Source of the DNA: Colletes latitarsis | Taxonomy: Eukaryota > Arthropoda > Insecta > Hymenoptera > Colletidae | NCBI RefSeq assembly: GCF_051014445.1 | Contig: NW_027488365.1 | Coordinates: 3,782,001-3,846,000, forward strand | Length of the DNA: 64,000 nucleotides | Direction: 5' to 3' | Shown here: piece after piece, positions 9,711 to 21,559 of the stretch | Position numbering within the stretch: the first letter of the stretch is position 1 | Layout: every line of letters begins with the position of its first letter | Notes under the pieces: generated by a model | The model's database searches: none | The model's input: the letters and a program-made list of their open reading frames with translations, nothing else | Told to the model about the DNA's origin: nothing | Position numbers and translations under genes: made by a program

Positions 9711-10225
9711 CCTAGGCTGGGAGGGGGGTCCTGAGGGGACCCTCCTCCCGCCAGGCGGCGCCGGGTCGGACCGGTTGGGGGTAGGAGTGCCTCCCCCTAC
9801 CGGTCCGACGCAAGGGGAGGCACCCTCGGCGGTCTGGTGCGGCCATGAACGCCCGGCCGCCGAGGGGTGGAAACGGGGTCGCGGGCGGTTGCGAGTTGGG
9901 GCTCGCAGCCGCCACTAAACGCGGCCCCGGGACGGATAGCGGCGGGATGGAGTGGCCCCGTCCCGCCGCTATGAGGCAGTGTGTCTACTGGGGGGACCGA
10001 TTGTCCCCCCGGGGGATGGGCGCGAAAGCGCGGGCACGGGGAGGATACCGGAAGAATGCTTCGAGCGATTCCCGGTATCCTCCCAAAGCGTGCCGAAGGG
10101 TCACCGTGGGGTTTTTAGTGGGTAGGTCCCGCGCCTGTCGTTGTACGGGCGCGGGGAATCCCACACACCCCTCCCACCTCTCCCCAAGGAGGTGGGAGGG
10201 AGTCTTTCGAAGATTTTCCCCACGA

Positions 10226-10226
<1 letters not shown>
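9711..10226 (+). promoter_or_regulatory. 3' UTR of element 1: a run of strong hairpins
   Basis: Consecutive inverted repeats cover most of this region: 9719-9749, 9765-9809, 9823-9866, 9884-9913, 9936-9972, 9990-10010, GCGC-GAAA-GCGC at 10020-10031 (a GNRA-type tetraloop), 10039-10084, 10128-10155 and 10169-10200. Stems are 8-20 bp, perfect or with one or two mismatches, several being G-U in RNA. In SART1 and R2 the 3' UTR is recognised by the element's own reverse transcriptase, so this is the likely template-recognition module. The body ends in cccacgac before the A tract. Confidence 0.75.

Positions 10227-10258
<32 letters not shown>
10227..10258 (+). repeat. Poly(A) tail of element 1 (32 nt)
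   Basis: Uninterrupted A run between the end of the 3' UTR and the right target-site duplication. The last one or two A may belong to the duplicated target. Confidence 0.95.
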
Positions 10259-10261
<3 letters not shown>

Positions 10262-10272
10262 AGGTCTGGGAT
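10258..10272 (+). repeat. Right target-site duplication of element 1
   Basis: AGTTAGGTCTGGGAT, identical to 4252-4266. The satellite then continues with aggtctaggatttgccc, exactly as in the empty paralogous site. Confidence 0.93.
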
Positions 10273-13200
10273 AGGTCTAGGATTTGCCCTCATCAGGCTC
10301 TTACTTTCGCATATTTCTCATACTTGATGGCTAGATCCTGGGCTTTTTCTGGATTGCATCACGTAGTAATGTAGTACCACACTGAAACATTCAATTAAAC
10401 CTGGTCTTGATAAATATTTTAGAGGATAACGCATGTTAGGATTGGGTTAGGTCTAGGATTTGCCCTCATCAGGCTCATACTTTCGCATATTTCTCATACT
10501 TCATGGCTAGATCCTGGGTTTTTTCTGGTTTGGATCACGTAGTAATGTGGGACCACACTGAAACAGTCAAATAAACCTGGTTTCGATCAATATTTTAGAG
10601 AATAATTCATGTTAGGTCTAGGTTAGGTCTGGGATTTACTCTCATCAGGCTCATTCTTTCGCATATTACTCATACTTGATGGCTAGATCCTGGGCTTTTT
10701 CTGGATTGGATCACGTAGTAATGTGGTACCACACTGAAACATTCAATTAAACCTGGTCTTGATAAATATTTTAGAGGATAACGCATGTTAGGTCTGGGTT
10801 ATGTCTAGGATTTGCCCTCGTCAGACTCATACTTTCGCAGTCTTCACATACTTGTTGAACAGATCCTGGGTTATTTTCTGGTTTGGTTCACGTAGTAATG
10901 TGGTACCACACTGAAACATTCAATTAAACCTGGTCTTGATAAATATTTTAGAGGATAACGCATGTTAGGTTTGGGTTAGGTCTAGGATTTGCCCTCATCA
11001 GACTCATAGATTCGCATTCTTCACATGCTTCTTGAACGGCTCCTGGGTTTTTTCTGGTTTGGATCAGGTAGTAATGTGGGACCACACCGAAACAGTCAAT
11101 TAAACCTGGTTTCGATAAATATTTTAGAGAATAATTCATGTTAGGTCTAGGGTAGTTCTGGGATTTGCTCTTGTCAGGCTCATCCTTTCGCATATTTCTC
11201 ATACTTGATGGCTAGATTCTGGGCTTTTTCTGGATTGCATAACGTAGTAATGAAGTACAACACTGAAACAGTCAATTAAACCTGCTTTCCATCAATATTT
11301 TAGAGGACAACGCATATTAGGTCTAGGTTAGGCCTGGGATTTGCCCTCATCAGGATCATACTGTCGCAGTTTTAACATACTTGTTGAACGGATCCTGGGT
11401 TTTTTCTGGTTTGGTTCACTTAGTAATGTGGTACCACACTGAAACATTCAATTAAACCTGGTCTTGATAAATATTTTAGAGGATAACGCATGTTAGGTCT
11501 GGGTTATGTCTAGGATTTGCCCTCATCAGACTCATACTTTCGCATTCTTCACATACTTGCTGAACGGATCCTGGGTTTTTTCTGGTTTGGATCACGTAGT
11601 AATGTGGGACCACACTGAAACAGTCAATTAAACCTGGTTTCGATCACTATTTTAGAGAACAATTCATGTTAGGTCTAGGTTAGCCCTGGGGTTTTCACTC
11701 ATCAGACTCATACTTTCGCATTCTTCACATACTTGATGAACTGATCCTTGTTTTTTTCTGCTTTGTTTCACGTAGTAATGTGGTACCACACTGAAACATT
11801 CAATTAAACCTGGTCTTGATAAATATTTTAGAGGATAACGCATGTTAGGTTTGGATTAGGTCTAGGATTTGCCCTCATCAGGCTCATACTTTCGCATATT
11901 TCTCATACTTCATGGCTAGATCCTGGGCTGTTTCTGGATTGTATCAGGTAGTAATGTGGTACCACGCTGAAACAGTCAATTAAACCTGGTTTCGATCAAT
12001 ATTTTAGAGGATAACGCAAGTTAGGTCTGGGATAGGTCTGGGATTCGCCCTAATCAGGCTCATACTTTCGCGTTTTTCAAATACTCGTTGAACTGATCCT
12101 GGGTTTTTCCTGGTTTGGATCACGTAGTAATGTGGTACCACACTGAAACATTCAATTAAACCTGGTCTTGATAAATATTTTAGAGAATAACGCATGTTAG
12201 GACTGGGTTAGGTCTAGGATTTGCCCTCATCGGACTCATACTTTCGCATATTTCTCATACTTCATGGCTAGATCCTGGGCTATTTCTGGATTGGATCACG
12301 TAGTAAAGTGGTACCACACTGAAACATTCAATGAAACCTGGTCTGGAGAAATATTTTAGAGGATAACGCATGTTAGGTCAAGGTTAGGTCTAAGATTTGC
12401 CCCCATCAGGCTCACAGTTTCGCGTTTTTCACATACTTGTTGAACAGATCCAAGGTTTTTTCTGGTTTGGATCACGTAGTAATGTGGTACCACACTGAAA
12501 CATTAAATTAAACCTGGTCTTCATAAATATTTTAGAGGATAACGCATGTTAGGTCTGGGTTAGGTTTGTGATTTGCCCTCATCTGGGTCATACTTTCGCA
12601 GTTTTAACATGCATGTGGACCTGATCGAGGGTTTTTTCTGGTTTGGATCACGTAGTAATGTGGGACCACACTGAAGCAGTCAATTAAACCTGGTTTCGAT
12701 CAATATTTTAGAGAATAATTCATGTTAGGTCTAGGTTAGGTCTGGGATTTGCTCTCATCAGGCTCATTCTTTCGTATATTTCTCATACATGTAGAACAGA
12801 TCCTGGGTTTTTTCTGTTTTGGATCACGTAGTAATGTGGGACCACACTGAAACAATCAATTAAACCTGGTCTTGATAAATATTTTAGAGGATAACGCATG
12901 GTAGGTCTGGGTTATGTCTAGGATTTGCCCTCATCAGGCTCATACTTTCGCATATTTCTCATACTTGTTGAACGGATCCTGGGTTTTTTCTGGTTTGGAT
13001 CACGTAGTAATGTGGGACCACACTGAAACAGTCAATTAAACCTGGTTTCGATCAATATTTTAGAGGATAACGCAAGTTAGGTCTAGGTTAGGTCTGGGAT
13101 TTGCTGTCATCAGGCTCATTCTTTCGCATATTTCTCATACTTGATGGCTAGATCCTGGGCTTTTTCTAGATTGCATCACGTCGTAATGTGGGACCACAGA

Positions 13201-14540
13201 GAAACAGTCAATTAAATCTGGTTTCGCTCAATATTTTAGATGATAACGCATGTTAGGTCTAGGCCAGGCCTGGGATTTTCACTCATCAGACTCATACTTT
13301 CGCATTCCTCACATACTTGTTGAACGGATCTTGGGTTTTTTCTGGTTTGGATCACGTAGTAATGGGGTACCACACTGAAACATTCAAAAAACCTGGTCTT
13401 GATAAATATTTTAGAGGATAACGCATGGTAGGTCTGGGTTATGTCTAGGATTTGCCCTCATCAGGCTCATACTTTCGCATATTTCTCATACTTGTTGAAC
13501 GGATCCTGGGTTTTTTCTGGTTTGGATCACGTAGTAATGTGGGACCACACTGAAACAGTCAATTAAACCTGGTTTCGATCAATATTTTAGAGGATAACGC
13601 AAGTTAGGTCTAGGTTAGGCCTGGGATTTGCCCTCATCAGGGTCATACTTTCGCAGTTTTAACATACATGTTGACCTGATCGAGGGTTTTTTCTGCTCTG
13701 GATCACGTAGTAAAGTGGTACCACACTGAAACATTCAATTAAACCAGGTCTTGATAAATATTTTAGAGGATAACGCATGTTAGGTCTAGGTTAGGTCTGG
13801 GATTTGCTCTCAACAGGCTCATTCTTTCGCATATTTCTCATACTTGATGGCTATATCCTGGGCTTTTTCTGGATTGCATCACGTAGTAATGAAGTACAAC
13901 ACTGAAACAGTCAATTAAACCTGGTTTCCATCAATATCTTAGAGGACAACGCAAGTTAGGTCTGGCATAGGTTTGGGATTCGCCCTCATCAGGCTCATAC
14001 TTTCGCGTTTTTCACATATTTGTTGAACAGATCCTGGGTTTTTTCTGGTTTGTATCACGTAGTAATGAAGTACAATACTGAAACAGTCAATTAAACCTGG
14101 TTTCCACCAATATCTTAGAGGACAACGCAAGTTAGGTCTGGCATAGGTCTGGGATTCGCCCTCATCAGGCTCATACTTTCGCGTTTTTCACATACTTGTT
14201 GAACAGATCCTGGGTTTTTTCTGGCTTGTATCACGTAGTAGTGTGGTACCACACTGAAACAGTCCATTAAACCTGGTTTGGATCAATATTTTAGAGGATA
14301 ACGCATGTTAGGTCTAGGTTAGCCCTGGGATTTTCACTCATCAGACTCATACTTTCGCATTCTTCTCATACTTGCTGAACTGATCCTGGGTTTTTTCTGG
14401 TTTGGATCACGTAGTAATGAAGTACAACACTGAAACAGTCAATTAAACCTGGTTTCCATCAATATTTTAGAGGACAACGCAAGTTAGGTCTGGGATAGGT
14501 CTGGGATTTGCCCTCATCAGGCTCATACTGTCGCGTTTTT

Positions 14541-17500
14541 CACATACTTGTTGAACAGATCCTGGGTTTTTTCTGGTTTGGATCCCGTAGTAGTGTGGTA
14601 CCACACTGAAACAGTCCATTAAACCTGGTTTCGCTCAATATTTTAGAGGATAACGCATGTTAGGCCTAGGTCAGGCCTGGTTTTTTCACTCATCAGACTC
14701 ATACTTTCGCATTCTTCACATACTTGTTGAACGAATCCTGAGTTTTTTCTGGTTTGGATCACGTAGTAATGTGGGTCCACACTGAAACAATCAATTAAAC
14801 CTGGTCTTGATAAATATTTTAGAGGATAACGCATGTTAGGTCTGGGATAGGTCTGGGATTTGCCCTCATCAGACTCATACTTTCGCACACTTCACATACT
14901 CGTTGAACAGATCCTGGGTTATTTTCTGGTTTGGATCACATAGTAATGTGGTACCACACTGAAACAGTCGATTAAACCAGGTTTCGATCAATATTTTTGA
15001 GGATAACGCATGTTAGGTCTAGGTTAGGCCTGGGATTTTCACTCATCAGACTCATACTTTCGCATTCTTCACATACTTGTTGAACGGATCCTGGGTTTTT
15101 TCTGGTTTGGATCACGTAGTAATGTGGGTCCAGACTGAAACAATCAATTAAACCTGGTCTTGATAAATATTTTAGAGGATAACGCATGTTAGGTCTGGGA
15201 TAGGTCTGGGATTTGCCCTCATCAGACTCATACTTTCGCACACTTCACATACTCGTTGAACAGATCCTGGGTTATTTTCTGGTTTGGATCACATAGTAAT
15301 GTGGTACCACACTGAAACAGTCGATTAAACCAGGTTTCGATCAATATTTTTGAGGACAACGCATGTTAGGTCTAGGTTAGGCCTGGGATTTTCACTCATC
15401 AGACTCATAGTTTCGCATTCCTCACATACCTACTGAACGGATCCTGTGTTTTTTCGGGTTTGGTTCACGTAGTAATGTGGGTCCACACTGAAACAATCAA
15501 TTAAACCTGGTCTTGATAAATATTTTAGAGGATAACGCATGTTAGGTCTGGGATAGGTCTGGGATTTGCCCTCATCAGACTAATACTATCGCACACTTCA
15601 CATACTCGTTGAACAGATCCTGGGTTATTTTCTGGTTTGGATCACATACTAATGTGGTACCACACTGAAACAGTCGATTAAACCAGGTTTCGATCAATAT
15701 TTTAGAGGATAACGCAAGTTAGGTCTGGGATAGGTCCGGGATTTGCCCTCGTCAGGCTCATACTTTCGCGTTTTTCACATACTTGTTGAACAGATCCTGG
15801 GTTTTTTCTGGTTTGGGTCACGTAGTAGTGTGGGTCCACACTGAAACAATCAATTAAACCTGGTCTTGATAAATATTTTAGAGGATAACGCATGTTAGGT
15901 CTGGGATAGGTCTGGGATTTGCCCTCATCAGACTCATACTTTCGCACACTTCACATACTCGTTGAACAGATCCTGGGTTATTTTCTGGTTTGGATCACAT
16001 AGTAATGTGGTACCACACTGAAACAGTCGATTAAACCAGGTTTCGATCAATATTTTTGAGGACAACGCATGTTAGGTCTAGGTTAGGCCTGGGATTTTCA
16101 CTCATCAGACTCATAGTTTCGCATTCCTCACATACTTACTGAACGGATCCTGGGTTTTTTCGGGTTTGGTTCACGTAGTAATGTGGGTCCACACTGAAAC
16201 AATCAATTAAACCTGGTCTTGATAAATATTTTAGAGGATAACGCATGTTAGGTCTGGGATAGGTCTGGGATTTGCCCTCATCAGACTCATACTATCGCAC
16301 ACTTCACATACTCGTTGAACAGATCCTGGGTTATTTTCTGGTTTGGATCACATACTAATGTGGTACCACACTGAAACAGTCGATTAAACCAGGTTTCGAT
16401 CAATATTTTAGAGGATAGCGCAAGTTAGGTCTGGGATAGGTCCGGGATTTGCCCTCATCAGGCTCATACTTTCGCGTTTTTCACATACTTGTTGAACAGA
16501 TCCTGGGTTTTTTCTGGTTTGGGTCACGTAGTAGTGTGATACTACACTGAAACATTCAATTAAACCTGGTCTTGATAAACATTTTAGAGGATAACGCATG
16601 TTAGGTCTGGGTTAGGTCTAGGATTTGCCCTCATCAGGCTCATTCTTTCGCATATTTCTCATACTTGATGGCTAGATCCTGGGCTTTTTCTGGATTGTAT
16701 GACGTAGTAATGTGGTACCACACTGTAACAGTCAATTAAACCTGGTTTCCATCAATATCTTAGAGGACAACGCAAGTTAGGTCTGGCATAGGTCTGGGAT
16801 TCGCCCTCATCAGGCTCATACTTTCGCGTTTTTCACATATTTGTTGAACAGATCCTGGGTTTTTTCTGGTTTGTATCACGTAGTAATGAAGTACAATACT
16901 GAAACAGTCAATTAAACCTGGTTTCCACCAATATCTTAGAGGACAACGCAAGTTAGGTCTGGCATAGGTCTGGGATTCGCCCTCATCAGGCTCATACTTT
17001 CGCGTTTTTCACATACTTGTTGAACAGATCCTGGGTTTTTTCTGGTTTGGATCCCGTAGTAGTGTGGTACCACACTGAAACAGTCCATTAAACCTGGTTT
17101 CGCTCAATATTTTAGAGGATAACGCATGTTAGGCCTAGGTCAGGCCTGGTTTTTTCACTCATCAGACTCATACTTTCGCATTCTTCACATACTTGTTGAA
17201 CGAATCCTGAGTTTTTTCTGGTTTGGATCACGTAGTAATGTGGGTCCACACTGAAACAATCAATTAAACCTGGTCTTGATAAATATTTTAGAGGATAACG
17301 CATGTTAGGTCTGGGATAGGTCTGGGATTTGCCCTCATCAGACTCATACTTTCGCACACTTCACATACTCGTTGAACAGATCCTGGGTTATTTTCTGGTT
17401 TGGATCACATAGTAATGTGGTACCACACTGAAACAGTCGATTAAACCAGGTTTCGATCAATATTTTTGAGGATAACGCATGTTAGGTCTAGGTTAGGCCT

Positions 17501-19385
17501 GGGATTTTCACTCATCAGACTCATACTTTCGCATTCTTCACATACTTGTTGAACGGATCCTGGGTTTTTTCTGGTTTGGATAACGTAGTAATGTGGGTCC
17601 AGACTGAAACAATCAATTAAACCTGGTCTTGATAAATATTTTAGAGGATAACGCATGTTAGGTCTGGGATAGGTCTGGGATTTGCCCTCATCAGACTCAT
17701 ACTTTCGCACACTTCACATACTCGTTGAACAGATCCTGGGTTATTTTCTGGTTTGGATCACATAGTAATGTGGTACCACACTGAAACAGTCGATTAAACC
17801 AGGTTTCGATCAATATTTTTGAGGACAACGCATGTTAGGTCTAGGTTAGGCCTGGGATTTTCACTCATCAGACTCATAGTTTCGCATTCCTCACATTCCT
17901 ACTGAACGGATCCTGGGTTTTTTCGGGTTTGGTTCACGTAGTAATGTGGGTCCACACTGAAACAATCAATTAAACCTGGTCTTGATAAATATTTTAGAGG
18001 ATAACGCATGTTAGGTCTGGGATTTGACCTCATCAGACTAATACTATCGCACACATCACATACTCGTTGAACAGATCCTGGGTTATTTTCTGGTTTGGAT
18101 CACATACTAATGTGGTACCACACTGAAACAGTCGATTAAACCAGGTTTCGATCAATATTTTAGAGGATAACGCAAGTTAGGTCTGGGATAGGTCCGGGAT
18201 TTGCCCTCATCAGGCTCATACTTTCGCGTTTTTCACATACTTGTTGAACAGATCCTGGGTTTTTTCTGGTTTGGGTCACGTAGTAGTGTGATACTACACT
18301 GAAACATTCAATTAAACCTGGTCATGATAAACATTTTAGAGGATGACGCATGTTAGGTCTGGGATAGGTCTGGGATTTGCCCTCATCAGACTCATACTTT
18401 CGCACACTTCACATACTCGTTGAACAGATCCTGGGTTATTTTCTGGTTTGGATCACATAGTAATGTGGTACCACACTGAAACAGTCGATTAAACCAGGTT
18501 TCGATCAATATTTTTGAGGACAACGCATGTTAGGTCTAGGTTAGGCCTGGGATTTTCACTCATCAGACTCATAGTTTCGCATTCCTCACATACTTACTGA
18601 ACGGATCCTGGGTTTTTTCGGGTTTGGTTCACGTAGTAATGTGGGTCCACACTGAAACAATCAATTAAACCTGGTCTTGATAAATATTTTAGAGGATAAC
18701 GCATGTTAGGTCTGGGATAGGTCTGGGATTTGCCCTCATCAGACTCATACTATCGCACACTTCACATACTCGTTGAACAGATCCTGGGTTATTTTCTGGT
18801 TTGGATCACATACTAATGTGGTACCACACTGAAACAGTCGATTAAACCAGGTTTCGATCAATATTTTAGAGGATAGCGTAAGTTAGGTCTGGGATAGGTC
18901 CGGGATTTGCCCTCATCAGGCTCATACTTTCGCGTTTTTCACATACTCGTTGAACAGATCCTGGGTTTTTTCTGGTTTGGGTCACGTAGTAGTGTGATAC
19001 TACACTGAAACATTCAATTAAACCTGGTCTTGATAAACATTTTAGAGGATAACGCATGTTAGGTCTGGGTTAGGTCTAGGATTTGCCCTCATCAGGCTCA
19101 TTCTTTCGCATATTTCTCATACTTGATGGCTAGATCCTGGGCTTTTTCTGGATTGTATGACGTAGTAATGTGGTACCACACTGAAACAGTCAATTAAACC
19201 TGGTTTCCATCAATATCTTAGAGGACAACGCAAGTTAGGTCTGGCATAGGTCTGGGATTCGCCCTCATCAGGCTCATACTTTCGCGTTTTTCACATATTT
19301 GTTGAACAGATCCTGGGTTTTTTCTGGTTTGTATCACGTTGTAATGAAGTACAATACTGAAACAGTCAATTAAACCTGGTTTCCA
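14541..19385. repeat. Higher-order repeat: two copies of a 14-monomer unit (about 2.46 kb)
   Basis: Copy one (14541-17009) and copy two (17010 to about 19385) align at an offset of 2,469 bp, dropping to 2,458 bp after an 11-bp deletion near 18,020. Diagnostic variants recur at the same offset, such as gcctggttttttcactc, gaatcctgag and a truncated gggtcc in place of the palindrome. A shorter period of 706 bp (4 monomers) is nested inside: 15702 recurs at 16408. The same types occur again in block C (44365-45968). Confidence 0.85.
14592..14607. repeat. 16-bp perfect palindrome of the satellite monomer (representative)
   Basis: AGTGTGGTACCACACT is its own reverse complement. The core GTGGTACCAC is present in most monomers at the same place. 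Some monomer types have lost it (gtgggaccac, gaagtacaac, gtgatactac). A dimeric DNA-binding protein could recognise such a site. It does not resemble the CENP-B box. Confidence 0.7.
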
Positions 19386-21559
19386 CCAATATTTTTGAAG
19401 ATAACGCATGTTAGGTCTAGGTTAGGCCTGGGATTTTCACTCATCAGACACATACTTTCGCATTCTTCACATACTTTTTGAACAGATCCTGGGTGTTTTC
19501 TGGTTTGCTCACGAAGTAATGAGGGTCCACACTGAAACAGTCAATTAAACCTGGTTTCGATCAATATTTTAGAGAAGAATTCATGTTAGGTCTAGGTTAG
19601 GTCTGGGATTTGCTCTCATCAGGCTCGTTCTTTCGCATATTTCTCATACTTGATGGCTAGATCCTGGGCTTTTTCTGGATAGCATCACGTAGTAATGATG
19701 TACAACACTGAAACAGTCAATTAAACCTGGTTTCCATCAATATCTTAGAGGACAACGCAAGTTAGGTCTGGGATTGGTCTGGGATTTGCACTCATCAGGG
19801 TCATACTTTCGCAGTTTTAACATACATGTTGACCTGATCGAGGGTTTTTTCTGCTTTGGATCACGTAGTAAAGTGGTACCACACTGAAACATTCAATTAA
19901 ACCTGGTCTTGATAAATATTTTAGAGGATAACGCATGTTAGGTCTAGGTTAGGTCTGGGATTTGCTCTCATCAGGCTCATTCTTTCGCATATTTCTCATA
20001 CTTGATGGCTAGATCCTAAGCTTTTTCTGGATTGCATCACGTAGTAATGAAGTACAACACTGAAACAGTCAATTAAACCTGGTTTCGATCAATATTTTAG
20101 AGAATAATTCATGTTAGGTCTAGGTTTGGTCTGGGATTTGCTCTCATCAGGCACATTCTTTCGCATATTTCTCATACTTGATGGCTAGATCCTGGGCTGT
20201 TTCTGGATTGTATGACGTAGTAATGTGGTACCACACTGAAACAGTCAATTAAACCTGGTTTCGATCAATATTTTAGAGGATAACGCAAGTTAGGTCTAGG
20301 TTAGGCCTGGGATTTGCACTCATCAGGGTCATACTTTCGCAGTTTTAACATACATGTTGACCTGATCGAGGGTTTTTTCTGCTTTGGATCACGTAGTAAA
20401 GTGGTACCACACTGAAACATTCAATTAAACCTGGTCTTGATAAATATTTTAGAGGATAACGCATGTTAGGTCTAGGTTAGGTCTGGGATTTGCTCTCATC
20501 AGGGTCATTCTTTCGCATATTTCTCATACTTGATGGCTATATCCTGGGCTTTTTCTGGACTGCATCACGTAGTAATGAAGTACAACACTGAAATAGTCAA
20601 TTAAACCTGGTTTCCATCAATATCTTAGAGGACAACGCAAGTTAGGTCTGGCATAGGACTGGGATTCGCCCTCATCAGGCTCATACTTTCGCGTTTTTCA
20701 CATATTTGTTTGACAGATCCTGGGTTTTTTCTGGTTTGGATCACGTAGTAATGTGGTACCACACTAAAACAGTCAATTAAACCTGGGTTCGATCAATATT
20801 TTGGAGGATAACGCAAGTTAGGTCTGGGATAGGTCTGGGATTTGCTCTCATCAGACTCATTCTTTCGCATATTTCTCATACTTGATGGCTAGATCCTGAG
20901 CTTTTTCTGGATTGCATCACGTAGTAATGAAGTACAACACTGAAACAGTCAATTAAACCTGGTTTCCATCAATATTTTAGAGGACAACGCAAGTTAGGTC
21001 TGGGATAGGTCTGGGATTTGCCCTCATCAGGCTCATACTGTCGCGTTTTTCACATACTTGTTGAACAGATCCTGGGTTTTTTCTGGTTCGGATCCCGTAG
21101 TAGTGTGGTACCACACTGAAACAGTCCATTAAACCTGGTTTCGCTCAATATTTTAGAGGATAACGCATGTTAGGTCTAGGTCAGGCCTGGGATTTTCACT
21201 CATCAGACTCATACTTTCGCATTCTTCACATACTTGTTGAACGGATCCTGGGTTATTTTCTGGTTTGGATCACATAGTAATGTGGTACCACACTGAAATA
21301 GTCGATTAAACCAGGTTTCGATCAATATTTTAGAGGATAACGCAAGTTAGGTCTGGGATAGGTCCGGGATTTGCCCTCATCAGGCTCATACTTTCGCGTT
21401 TTTCACATACTTGTTGAACAGATCCTGGGTTTTTTCTGGTTTGGGTCACGTAGTAGTGTGATACTACACTGAAACATTCAATTAAACCTGGTCTTGATAA
21501 ACATTTTAGAGGATAACGCATGTTAGGTCTGGGTTAGGTCTAGGATTTGCCCTCATCAG

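Larger units (their letters stand above)
4267..10258 (+). mobile_element. Full-length R1-clade non-LTR retrotransposon, element 1
   Basis: A GC-rich island of about 6 kb in AT-rich satellite, without terminal repeats. It has a 384-nt 5' UTR, a gag-like ORF1, an APE-RT ORF2 overlapping it by one base, a 516-nt 3' UTR and a 32-nt poly(A) tail, all flanked by a direct target-site duplication. This is the classic architecture of R1-clade LINEs (R1, TRAS, SART). Both ORFs are open over their whole length and the duplication is perfect, so the copy looks recent and possibly competent. The empty site is preserved in the paralogous satellite at 40858-40873 and 58989-59004. Assignment to a named family (SART, TRAS, R1 or another) cannot be settled without a phylogeny. 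Confidence 0.95.

Noticed and set aside
9643..10327. Open frames over the 3' UTR (for example 9643-9918 and 9845-10327)
   Set aside because: One runs through the poly(A) tract as poly-lysine into satellite, and they overlap the hairpin series. This is untranslated sequence.
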